Assembly: GCA_963576725.1 (NCBI GenBank)
Contig: OY755251.1
Span: 38,634,048 to 38,698,047 of the forward strand
Direction of reading: 5' to 3'
Source: Azorinus chamasolen
Taxonomy: Eukaryota; Mollusca; Bivalvia; Cardiida; Solecurtidae
DNA: 64,000 nucleotides
The notes below the pieces were generated by a model. That model was not told the DNA's origin. It worked only from the letters and a program-made list of their open reading frames with translations, and made no database searches. A program made the translations under genes and the position numbers. Numbering within the stretch: the stretch's first letter is position 1; every line of letters starts with the position of its first letter. This document shows, piece by piece, positions 55,891-64,000 of this stretch.

Positions 55891-55950
55891 TACTGTACTT
55901 GGTCATGTGACATGTTGCATTACTGTAATTAGTCATGTGACATGCTGTAA
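55891..55950 (+). repeat. 30-bp tandem duplication just downstream of the exon donor
   Basis: Two 30-bp units (55891-55920 and 55921-55950) each hold GTCATGTGACATG. The ACATGAC at 55883-55889, inside the donor region, can pair with the GTCATGT of either unit (55902-55908 or 55932-55938). The unit also contains TCATGTGA, an E-box of the MITF/TFE type. Confidence 0.8.
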
Positions 55951-56115
55951 CAAGTTCATTGTCCCCGTTACAGACACTCTATCCAATATGCATCAAATTT
56001 AGTGAAAATTGTCATCAAATAAAGTTTAAAGTTCGATCAGGAACTGCTGCCCTTTATATAAGTTACAAAAGCAGTTCCTGTCAAATTCGACTAACAGTAC
56101 ATATACTTGTACATA
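55951..56115. other. Unassigned intron sequence with a short inverted repeat
   Basis: A CAGGAACTGCTG / CAGTTCCTG pair (56038 and 56072) forms a small stem. No other feature. Confidence 0.45.
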
Positions 56116-56319
56116 CAGTAAAAACCCTCTAAACGGGACATTAAATTTAGTATAGATATCGGTTTTGGAGACAGGTGGCAGCTTAATGCAAGGTGAATGT
56201 CGTGCAGAAAACTCCTCTTGGAGCTTTCTGCATGACTTTCACTCTGCATTAAGCTGTCGCCTGTCTAAAAGAATCTAAATTCTTCTTTACTAGAACGCCA
56301 GTTTAGAAGGGTTTGACTG
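56116..56319. mobile_element. HP6 copy, 204 bp, TA-flanked
   Basis: CAGTAAAAACCCTCTAAACG left, CAGTTTAGAAGGGTTTGACTG right, TA at 56114-56115 and 56320-56321. Hairpin GCTTAATGCAAGGTGAATG...CTTTCACTCTGCATTAAGC. Confidence 0.9.
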
Positions 56320-56394
56320 TATACAGTAGAACCAGATACTTGTACATATACAGTAGTATCTGAAGGGAACACTTAGTAAACATAGATGTCTTTA

Positions 56395-56780
56395 ATCTAT
56401 TACCTCATAGGCTATTTTTAGATCCAGCCTCTTTTAAATAAATCTACTGAAAAGGAGCATTTACTAGGTAAAAGGAAAAGCATATAATGGTGTGATTTTG
56501 AAACCATTGTGATAAATATAGCATTTACTTCTACGGAGCAAATGCTCTCTTTGTCACAAGGATTTCAAAAAGTGACTTTTACAGAGGTGTCAAAAGGTAT
56601 CAATATGAGGGAAAGGGTTGAAAACAAGTGGTTGCTGAATGCAGGACAAAAGTGATGCAGTCATCTGAGGCAGGAGCTTCTGCATAACTGTCTTGCTGCA
56701 TTAAGTTACCACTTGCCTTTATGATCCAGAATTATATGTCATTTTCTTGGTAGACACTTTGGGAGGGTTTTACTGTAGTT
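56395..56780. mobile_element. Degraded HP2 followed by an HP6 fragment
   Basis: 56395-56620 keeps the HP2 order (ATAGGCTATTTTTAGATCC, GAAACCATTGTGATAAAT, second arm) with decayed ends. 56628-56775 has the HP6 core and GGGAGGGTTTTACTG end. Confidence 0.75.
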
Positions 56781-57328
56781 ATGTTAAAAAAGAGGTCATA
56801 CCCCAGGCATAGGTGAGTTTGAAGGACCAGTAATTTAAACCTCACCCCATGTAATAATGAAAAATAATAAACGTTTCAAGGGAAATATTTGCTATGATAG
56901 AAAATGTAGAACCAGATTTATATCATGTCACGAGCAAACAGAGTAGACCCTGATCAGACGACTCCTATAGGAGTCATCTGATCTGGGTCTACTCTGTTTG
57001 CAAATGTGTGCAAAGGTGTTCATATGATGGAAAGAGTTAAGTCCTGTCATTTTTGTAATTGAATTATGGAAAAGGGAATTGTGTGCCTTGACAGAAACTG
57101 TAGAATCACATCTATATTACTCCATAACCAAACAGGACAAACCCTGACCAGACATCTTCTACAGGAGTTGTCAAATCTAGGTCTACACTGTTTGCAAAGG
57201 CATGAAAAGGCATCTCGGTCATGCAAAGGATTAAATTGAGTTTCCCTGGTTGGAAATGGGGGATGGAAGAGATCATAAGGATAAGTATGGAATTCATTAT
57301 GTTATGATGGCCTTGAAATGAAAGCACT
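56781..57328. mobile_element. Two HP1 copies, reverse orientation
   Basis: Hairpins at 56936-57003 (nearly perfect, apex ACTCCTATAGGAGT) and 57129-57199 (worn). The bodies are of the long form and the ends only partly kept. Confidence 0.7.
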
Positions 57329-57542
57329 TAACCCATTGAATGCTGGGAAACGAGTGCACTGTCACTTGTAAACAGTGTAGACCCAGATCAGAGTGCTCCT
57401 AGAGGAACCTTCTGATCAGGGTCTGCACTGTTTGTCATTCAAAATCCTCTCGCAAATTTTACCCTTTCATACTGTTTGGACTCTACTAAAACAAACAATG
57501 GTGGACTATTACACTCGGAAAATTAAGTGTAGACAGCGTTAA
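57329..57542. mobile_element. HP5 reference copy, 214 bp with TTAA at both ends
   Basis: TTAACCCATTGAATGC at 57329 to CAGCGTTAA at 57542. Hairpin at 57372-57434 with GTGCTCCTAGAGGAACC at the apex. Confidence 0.88.
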
Positions 57543-57589
57543 CATACTAGAGGAGGAGAAACTTGTGGTACACTAATTACACAAAGAAT

Positions 57590-58028
57590 TCAAACAAACC
57601 TTGGGCAAATAATGCAGAGTACGGTAAATAGTGAAAACTTAGGTAAATAGTGCAGAGTACGGTAAATAGTGAAAACTTAGGTAAATAGTGCAGAGTATGG
57701 TAAATAGTGAAAACTTAGGTAAATAGTGCAGAGTACGGTAAATAGTGAAAACTTAGGTAAATAGTGCAGAGTACGGTAAATAGTGAAAACTTGGGTAAAT
57801 AGTGCAGAGTACGGTAAATAGTGAAAACTTAGGTAAATAGTGAAAAATTAGGCAAATAGTGTTGACTCAGATCATAATGCTCCTGAAGGAGCTGTTTGGC
57901 CATAGTCTACACTATTTGCTATTATGCCTATTAATATTATCAGAATGGTGTCCAGTTGACTTATTTGGCTTTACAAGCCATGAGGAGAAGAGATTGGGGT
58001 GTCGGTCTACTGAAGGTAGTTAGGGTAT
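57590..58028. mobile_element. HP7 copy with a 38-bp array in its left arm
   Basis: HP7 hairpin at 57855-57920 and right end GAGATTGGGGTGTCGGTCTA. The array 57615-57850 has about six units of GTAAATAGTGAAAACTTAGG plus TAAATAGTGCAGAGTACG, built from the AGGCAAATAGTGNAGA arm. Confidence 0.9.
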
Positions 58029-58035
58029 TATGTGT

Positions 58036-58240
58036 TTAACCCATTCCTCCATAGGCTATTTTTAGACCCAACCTCTTTCACTAAATCTACCGAAAAGGAG
58101 CATTAACTAAGAAAAGGAGAATTTTAGAATTGTGCTGTTGTGAAACCATTGTGATAAATAGAGTATTTGCTCCAATGGAGCAAATGCTCTATTTATCACA
58201 ATGGTTTCAAAAAGTGACTTTTAAAGAGGCGTTGAAATGA
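58036..58240. mobile_element. HP2 copy, right end lost
   Basis: TTAACCCATTCCTCC at 58036. Perfect arms at about 58141-58212 with apex GCTCCAATGGAGC, then GAGATGGTGAGC instead of the usual end. 58241-58474 has HP4/HP7 scraps. Confidence 0.82.
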
Positions 58241-58474
58241 GAAATGAGATGGTGAGCAATTCCATGTCTCATTTAAATCCCAAATGTTTGTCACTTTCAT
58301 AATTGGTTTTCTAAGATAAAATGAAGAAAATGCATAAGCATGGATGAAAACAAATTTTGTAGAGGAAAGTGATTACCTGTGCAAAGATATGCAAATGGTT
58401 ATAGATTTATAGATTTTCCTAGGATTCTATGAATTGGACATAAGCAGACCCAGATTAAGGTCTACACTGTTTGC

Positions 58475-58775
58475 TTAATCCATTCCCACATTTTTAGACC
58501 CAGCCTCTTTGAATAAATCTACCGAAAAGGAGCATTTACTAGAGAAAAAGTAAATTTTAGATTTGTGTAGTTTTGAAACAATTGTGATAAATAGAGCATT
58601 TCGAGGGCTTGGTGCAGAACTATTGTAACTCCTTCACAAAGTGATGGAGTTACAATAGTTTTGCACCAAGCCCTCGATTTGTTCCATTGGAGCAAATGCT
58701 CTATTTATCGCAATGGTTTCATATAGTGAATTTTGCAGAGGTGTCAAAAGGCATCAATATGAGGGAATGGGTTAA
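58475..58775. mobile_element. HP2 copy carrying the second 75-bp palindrome
   Basis: TTAATCCATTCCCAC at 58475 to GGAATGGGTTAA at 58775. Removing 58602-58680 (one palindrome and one ATTT) restores the standard GAGCATTTGTTCCATTGGAG apex. Confidence 0.9.
58602..58676. mobile_element. 75-bp palindromic micro-MITE, copy 2, with ATTT duplication
   Basis: Starts CGAGGGCTTGGTGC and ends GCACCAAGCCCTCG. 36-nt arms and AAA loop as in copy 1 at 23848-23922. ATTT is at 58598-58601 and 58677-58680. Confidence 0.95.
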
Positions 58776-59454
58776 GGTCTTCACTGTTTGCTTAATTGCA
58801 TATTTGAGACTTGTACATAGTCTAACATTTTCAGTGCTCTAAATCATCCTAGCGAGTTGTAGATTTGATCCAACAAGCAATTTGGGTGAGTTTACTGGAA
58901 AAAAATAGGGTATAATTGTAGACATAAACGGATTTTAAGAATTAAGAAAAATTGTAACTAAGGAAACCATTAACCTAATTCTTCAGATTCCATAATTTGT
59001 GCCAAGGACTTTCAAGTGGCAGAGTATGTAACAAGAGGGTCTGATATTAATAACGCAACAGATGGGATGTAAAATTCTGAGCCACAAGTGGAATTTAACC
59101 CACTCCCTCATAGAGACGACTTTTGGCACCTTTGTGCAAACAGAGTGTACTCAGATCAGACAGCTTGTGTAGTATCTGTCTGATCAGGGTCTGGCCTGTT
59201 TGCTTAGTGAATGATATATAGATCTGATTTTCACGTTTCTGTCACAGTCAGCGATTTCCTTGTTCATGTGTAATAAAAAAACCTAAGTCTATGAATATTC
59301 ATATAGTAATCAATTCTAAATTGATATTCATGGGGAACAGGGTTACCGGTAACCCTTTTTCCCCAATATAAACTCATTTTCATGCCTTTTCAAACCAAGT
59401 AGATCCAGATCAGATGGCTCCCACCTGCCTTACAGACCCCATAATTAGACTGCT
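58776..59454. mobile_element. Unassigned sequence, then HP1 copy
   Basis: 58776-59095 has a TTTTCAG...GTGAGT pair (58834/58885), but all three frames between are closed. 59097-59345 is HP1 (TTAACCCACTCCCTCA to GGGAACAGGGTTA) with hairpin at 59138-59202. 59350-59420 starts another HP1 that stops in its first arm. Confidence 0.6.
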
Positions 59455-59680
59455 TTAACTCATTCCCTCATATTGACGCCTTTGGCGCCTCTGTAAAAGT
59501 CACTTTTTAAAACCATTGTGATAAATAGAGCATTGAATTTTGCTCCATAGGAGCAAATGCTCTATTTATCACAATGGTTTCATAGCAACCCAACTGTAAA
59601 CATTTCCTTTTCTCCAGCAAATGCTCCTTTTTGGTAGATTTATTCAAACAGGTAGGATCTAAAAATAGTGTAATGGGTAA
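59455..59680. mobile_element. HP2 copy
   Basis: TTAACTCATTCCCTCA at 59455. Arms around GCTCCATAGGAGC. Right end decayed (GTAATGGGTAAG). Confidence 0.85.
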
Positions 59681-60244
59681 GCAGCATTTTGGTAACTTTA
59701 TAATAGACTGACATATAGTTGCAAATAGTGTAGACCATGATCAAGTTAATGAGTTATGGGTTAACACATTTACCTGTTCAATATCCATGTAAATAATGAC
59801 ATCATGAATATCTATTTGATGATTTTTTATGTAAATTTTTCAGTGGTATTTCTTGCTTTGACACAAGCCGTACAATTATATCTATATCATGGCCCTGGTC
59901 TGGGTCTACTGTATTTGCAAACGTATGAAAAAGTGTTTATATAAGGGAAAGGTTTCAGCTACATACAACATTTTCTCTGTATGAAATACTAGGTAGGAAA
60001 CCAGAATACTAAAAACATAGAAACCATTTTAAACCAAACAATAAACAAAAAATTATTTGTAGGACCCGTGAGATAAGGAAATATGTAATTCAAAGCTTCA
60101 AAAGTTGAAATATTTTTATGTTTCTGTCATGTCTGGTTTTCATCAAAAACCACCTTAGATGGACACTTCTGTGAGATGGTGAAATGATAAAAGTACATAG
60201 ACTGAAATGCATAGCTTCTTACCAACTGTGCTTTGGTAATGATT
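59681..60244. other. HP1 long-form remnant and unassigned sequence
   Basis: 59700-59955 keeps ATCATGAATATCTATTTGATG and a closing arm (GGTCTGGGTCTACTGTATTTGC). 59960-60244 shows nothing recognisable. Confidence 0.45.
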
Positions 60245-60575
60245 TTAACCCTTTGAATGTGGCAAGTATCCTAGCATTTGCAAACAGTGTAGATCCTGAT
60301 TAGAGGATTTTCACTGTTTGTCATTCAAAATCCTCTCACAAATCATACCCTTTTATACTGAATGAACCTTTTTGTTTAACCCATTCCCTCATATTGAAGC
60401 CTTTTGACGCCTCTGTAATAGTCACTTTCTGAAAACATTGTGATAAATAGAGCATTTGCTCCATTGGATTACGCAACATTACGCAATTCTAAAAATTTCC
60501 TTTCCTCTAAGTTAATGCTCCTTTTTGGTAGATATATCCAAAGAGGTAGAATCTAAGAGAGAATGGGTTGACAGT
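60245..60575. mobile_element. HP5 fragment joined to an HP2 copy
   Basis: 60246-60370 is HP5 with the hairpin centre deleted. 60376-60572 is HP2 (TTAACCCATTCCCTCA to GAATGGGTTGA) with one arm missing. Confidence 0.75.
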
Positions 60576-61250
60576 GATGCAGCATTCCATATTGAAACTA
60601 CACAGAAGAACAGAGTACTTGAGTAACTTGGTGTCTCATTTGGATCAAAATGAGACAAATTTCTAAAAAGAATAAGGCTGAAACAGTTTTTAACTAATCC
60701 CTTGAGATGGTAAATAGAGGAAAGATGGTATTACGCATATAGAAAAACAAATCACTATTAGACAAGGCAGTTTATTTGCAGACTGTAAGTCTGTAACACA
60801 AGCAAATATTAAGTATTTGACAAGGGACATAACTCCGTCAGTATGTATTTTTGATCCATTATAAATATAAATTTAATTAATATTTGTAATGTCATTATTT
60901 CATACATGAACATTCATGGTGTAAAGGGTTGAACAGAGGAAGGGTTAAGCTGACTCATGGATGATTCGACTTCACATATTGTTGTTGTGTTGTTTGGTTT
61001 GATAGAACTACCTTTTGAAAATCCAATTAATCCTTACCCCACTTATCCAAACTGTATTCACATTTGCAAATAGCTTGGATCCAGATGAGACACCAAGTAA
61101 CTCAGCATCTCATCAGGATCCAAGCTGTTTGACAATAGTTATATAGTAGGAATAATTGGTCAATAGCTTGTTCAAACCAGTAGTAGTAAAACTTTCTTGA
61201 GCGTACATTTTTTTTTTTTTTTAAATGGAGTAAGGGTTAAAGTATCCAAT
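60576..61250. mobile_element. HP1 tail, HP4 hairpin, T run
   Basis: 60870-60945 is the HP1 right end. 61066-61134 is a well-kept HP4 hairpin (GCTTGGATCCAGATGAGACA...CATCTCATCAGGATCC). 61209-61222 is a T run. The remainder is unassigned. Confidence 0.6.
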
Positions 61251-61699
61251 TCAAAAGCTGCCCTCTCAATAGAGGGCTGAACAATGTCCCCGGGAGCTTG
61301 ATTCACTTCATAGACTGGTTTACACTAATCAATAATAGAGACTGGCATTTACAGTAAATACTGATTTACAGTCTAATATTGTTTTGTTTATTGTACTTGT
61401 TGAGGCTTACTCAGTCTCTTGTTACTAATGCCATGATTTATCTCTTTGTACCCTAATAGTATATTGGTGATTACTCATGCAAATAGCTTGGATCCAGATG
61501 AGATACCAAGTTGCAGCTCAGTACAAAACTTTACAGAAATTAAATTTTCAGAATTTGTAGCGGCCGAAGCATTCTGCAGACGACATATACTTAACTTACA
61601 AAGAGTAAATGATTTATTGCAGTATTTACATACGAATGTATAAAAAGTAAGAAGCAAAGATAAGATATCACCACTGGTCATTGTGTCAGTAGTTATAAC
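61251..61699. other. Unassigned with an HP4 first arm
   Basis: 61478-61510 has CAAATAGCTTGGATCCAGATG (HP4 opening arm) followed by sequence that does not fold back. Frames of 65 and 78 codons on the two strands here overlap and lack support. Confidence 0.4.
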
Positions 61700-62034
61700 G
61701 CATTCCCTCATAGGCTATTTTTATACGCTATTTTCAGACACAACCTCTTTGAACAAAATCTACCAAAAAGGAGCATTTACTAGAGGAAAGGAAAATTTTA
61801 GAATTATGTAGTTTTGAAACCATTGTGATATATAGAGCATTAGCTCCATAGGAGTATCCATGTCCTATGGACACAATTTTCTAGTTTATTTTAGTTTCCT
61901 TTTTATTTAAAAACATAATCGTATAAAATATTTTGGATCCAGATGAGACAGTAATTTGGTATCTCATTTGGATCCGCACTGTTTGCAAATGTAATCTGGA
62001 GTTGTCTGATCTAGATCTACTCTGTGCAAAGGTA
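61700..62034. mobile_element. HP2 left half cut by a pearl-type 3' end; HP4 hairpin
   Basis: HP2 runs from ATTCCCTCATAGGC to GCTCCATAGGAG. It is followed at 61853 by TATCCATGTCCTATGGACAC and TTTCTAGTT, the 3' terminus of the 13754-type element. HP4 hairpin at 61935-61990. Confidence 0.75.
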
Positions 62035-62235
62035 TTAACCCTTTCTTCCATAAATACACTTTTCTACGCCTCTGTAAAAGTCACTTCTTGAAACCATTGT
62101 GATAAATAGAGCATTTGTCACAATGATTTCAAAACTACACAATTCTAAATGTTTCCTTTTCTCTAGTAAATGCTCCTTTTCAGTAGATTTATTCAGAGGT
62201 TGGATCTAAAAATAACCTGTAAGGTAATGGGATAA
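62035..62235. mobile_element. HP2 copy, 201 bp
   Basis: TTAACCCTTTCTTCC at 62035. One arm shortened (GAGCATTTGTCACAATG). End decayed to AATGGGATAAG. 62260-62335 repeats the HP2 right end up to GGAATGGGTTAA. Confidence 0.82.
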
Positions 62236-62335
62236 GCATGTTTTTATACACCTCTGCCACCAAAGTTTCTACAGTTTTTGGTAGATTTATTCAACGAGGT
62301 AGGATCTAAAATTAGCCTATGAAGGAATGGGTTAA

Positions 62336-62587
62336 AAGCAGTATCTTTGAAGGAAAGAGTTAACGGAACTGATACAAAAAGTATTGGTGAAAAAGAAATA
62401 AAAATATATATATTTGGAAGCATATTGACTCGAAATACCTATGGTGAAATATTATCAGGGGTCAATATCCTTGCAGCTGTATATGAATTTTGAAATTTGA
62501 TCATAAACCAACACAACTTCTATTTTTATTTTCCCTGGTAATTACATTAAAGCATTAATTCTCCGGAGTCTTCTGTCGCTGCAACAG
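62336..62587. other. Repeat-poor sequence before the Cys-rich frame
   Basis: No family recognised. T/C-rich toward 62560. Confidence 0.35.
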
Positions 62588-62672
62588 TGTTCCGCATGTA
62601 GACAGTATAGGTAGAGATACTGACAGATACCAGTGTCAATGTGCCGGGGAATATTGTGAATATTGTTTGTAA
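62588..62672 (+). CDS. Possible decayed or partial Cys-rich (EGF-like?) exon
   Basis: After a pyrimidine-rich CTGCAACAG acceptor-like site, the frame starting at 62589 reads 27 codons to a TAA at 62670-62672. Its last part is RYQCQCAGEYCEYCL. The C-x-C followed by a G-aromatic pair resembles the C-terminal half of an EGF-like domain, but the first cysteines are missing and no good donor follows (only GTTTGT or GTAAAA). An HP6 element starts five bases later at 62677. It could be a chance frame or a relic. Low confidence. Confidence 0.12.
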
Positions 62673-62676
62673 AATA

Positions 62677-62877
62677 CAGTAAAAACTTGATTATTTGAAC
62701 ACCAAATACATACCATTAGTGATCATTAAAACATGTTGCAGCTTAATGCAGGGTGAAAGTCATGCAAAAAGCTCCTAGGAGCTTTCTGCATGACTTTCAC
62801 CCTGCATGAAACAGCCACCTGCCTACAAAGACATAAATTCTTCATTACTAAAATTTGGTAGTATTGAGATTTTACTG
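62677..62877. mobile_element. HP6 copy, 201 bp, TA-flanked
   Basis: CAGTAAAAACTTGATTATTT left, GTATTGAGATTTTACTG right, TA on both sides. The hairpin from GCTTAATGCAGGGTGAAAG to its mirror has apex GCTCCTAGGAGC. Confidence 0.9.
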
Positions 62878-62884
62878 TAGTTAC

Positions 62885-63222
62885 TTAACCCTTTCCCTCA
62901 TATTGACGACTTTTGACAACTCTGTTAAAGTCACTTTGTGAAACCATTGTGATAAATAGAGCATTTGCTCCTATAGGAGCAGATGCTCTATTGATCACAA
63001 TGGTTTCAAACTACAAAATTCTAAAATATTCATTTTCTTTAAAAAGAAAGTACCTAGTTATAGTCTACTTTCAGTCCGAATGACCGCTCAGCCGACTGTA
63101 CATTTACTCCCCTGGTCATTGAGTCATTGGCCTACAATATTGAGCACTGCTAACTTATGGTTAATGCTTCTTTTCCATAGATTTATTCAAAGAGGTTGGG
63201 TCTAAAAATAGCCTATGGGTTA
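62885..63222. mobile_element. HP2 copy with ~115-bp insertion in its right half
   Basis: TTAACCCTTTCCCTCA at 62885, a clean hairpin (GCTCCTATAGGAGC apex at about 62968), then at 63045-63160 unrelated sequence with AGTCCGAATGACCGCTCAGC, before HP2 resumes (ATGCTTCTTTTCCATAGATT) and ends GGGTTAA. Confidence 0.82.
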
Positions 63223-63408
63223 AATGTAGCATCAAGCTCTCCATTTCAACTAGCTTCATGAACTGGAACAATGTCCACGATAGTAAAACCAGAATGTATT
63301 TCGATGAAATTAATACAGTAAAATCTAGCTAATAGTACGACCACTCGATAGAAGTCTGATTCTGGATTTTTATGTGTGCGCGCCTTAAGGTGACTGGGGC
63401 ATTAAGTA
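63223..63408. other. Unassigned; Tigger-like left end and pearl-type scrap
   Basis: 63315-63345 starts TACAGTAAAATCTAGCTAAT, a Tigger-like terminus without its partner. 63385-63406 (GACTGGGGCATTAAGT) resembles the start of the 13754-type element. Confidence 0.45.
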
Positions 63409-64000
63409 TACTGGAGATCCGTTATAACGCGGACCGTTTTACCGCGGTATCCGATATAACGCGGGTAGTCTGTGTCGCCGAATTTTTTTTTGTAAATACC
63501 TTATTTATAATATGATAGAATATCGCAATGAAACATAAAATAAACTTCGGTAAACTTATCCGCCCGCAGCAGGCTAAAGGATAAAAACAAACACCGGTCC
63601 CGACATAAACAATTGAAGACAATCTTACGTGTGAAAAACTGACAACTATCAACTCGTATATATGCCGCCATGAATGTAATACACACAGCTGATTACCGGC
63701 GCGTACCATGCACATGATGCCCGAATAACACGGGAACCAGTAATAATCTTAACTGCATAACTTTCGTTACAAATTAATTGTGTGTATAATTGAGATGTGC
63801 GTGTACTGAATTTTTTCACTGTCAAAGCCACAAAAGTTCGCACTTTAATTATGAAAAACAAACATCATTAGAAATCTAAACCCCTAACTCAGTGCGGGGT
63901 TGGAGGTTATATGCTAATACAGAAAAGGGTGTGTACCCTTTGACCAATCAAATGAAATATAAAACCCCAACAAATCACACGCGACATCACATGTGACCTT
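63409..64000 (+). mobile_element. Tigger-like element T3, copy C, cut by the window end
   Basis: Begins TACTGGAGATCCGTTATAAC after TA at 63407-63408 and follows copy A (12258) closely to the window end. Most differences are C/T or G/A, often at CpG. The minus-strand frame shared with copy A reflects DNA identity only. Confidence 0.85.

Noticed and set aside
58835..58884. Exon between TTTTCAG and GTGAGT
   Set aside because: All three frames contain stops and the polypyrimidine tract is short.

Overview
The window is eukaryotic, non-coding and built almost entirely of repeats. It most likely comes from a bivalve mollusc. Three things support this: a decayed tRNA-derived SINE (16454-16670) with the head and body layout of the bivalve V-type SINEs; about ten 'pearl'/Helentron-type elements (5' hairpin, GTCC/GTCTG microsatellite, ~145-160 bp tandem cores, 3' end near CTCTTGTT); and TA-, TTAA- and 8-bp-duplicating DNA transposons typical of molluscan genomes. 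The species cannot be named from sequence alone.

No complete gene is visible. The best coding evidence is one small internal exon on the + strand (55820-55876). It is 57 nt long and phase 1-1, with a polypyrimidine tract and CAG acceptor, a GTAAGT donor and 18 open codons. This suggests the window lies inside long introns of a + strand host gene. Weaker exon candidates are at 15417-15522, 33698 and 62588. The long open frames over tandem repeats are artefacts of stop-free repeat units.

Hairpin-element families used below (names are mine): HP1, ~250 bp, ends TTAACCCTTTCC/GGAAAGGGTTAA, core GACCCAGATCAGA...GCTCCTATAGGAGC...TCTGATCAGGGTC. HP2, ~205-235 bp, also TTAA-ended, core AGAGCATTTGCTCC...GGAGCAAATGCTCT inside a longer GAAACCATTGTGATAAAT arm. 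HP3, ~190 bp, ends CAGAGCTCCAGATAA, core CCACCAAACCCTATA with arms meeting at GTCTC..GAGAC. HP4, ~70 bp hairpin GGATCCAGATGAGA...TCTCATCAGGATCC. HP5, ~215 bp, TTAA-ended, core like HP1 but GCTCCTAGAGGAGC. HP6, ~200 bp, TA-flanked, ends CAGTAAAA, core around GCTTAATGCAGG...CCTGCATTAAGC. HP7, ~180-200 bp, ends TACCCTAAATAT, core GACCCAGATCAAAC...GTTTGATCAGGGTC.

Layout: 1-8000 HP1/2/4/5 copies, a Tigger-like element and three tandem arrays. 8011-9458 pearl-type element with an inserted fold-back element. 9600-13219 more HP copies and a 962-bp Tigger-like element. 13754-14826 pearl-type. 14.8-17.6 kb the least repetitive stretch (candidate exon, SINE). 17.65-21.9 kb two pearl-type elements, one carrying nested Tigger-like insertions. 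22-30 kb HP copies, a pearl-type element and arrays. 30.0-33.55 kb a 25-bp satellite with an inserted hairpin element. 35.9-39.1 kb a pearl-type element nested in another. 39.4-40.1 kb a 26-bp satellite. 41.1-42.4 kb a unique block. 42.5-45.2 kb a 54-bp array and two pearl-type elements. 45.7-46.4 kb a 29-bp satellite. 46.4-64.0 kb dense HP copies, a hAT element with a perfect target duplication, the small exon, and a Tigger-like copy cut by the window end.

How it fits together: HP1, HP4, HP5 and HP7 share one hairpin module that keeps the same asymmetric mismatch between its arms, while their termini differ. Several tandem arrays appear to have grown out of these hairpins. Three pearl-type elements carry about 30 tandem clusters of nuclear-receptor half-sites.
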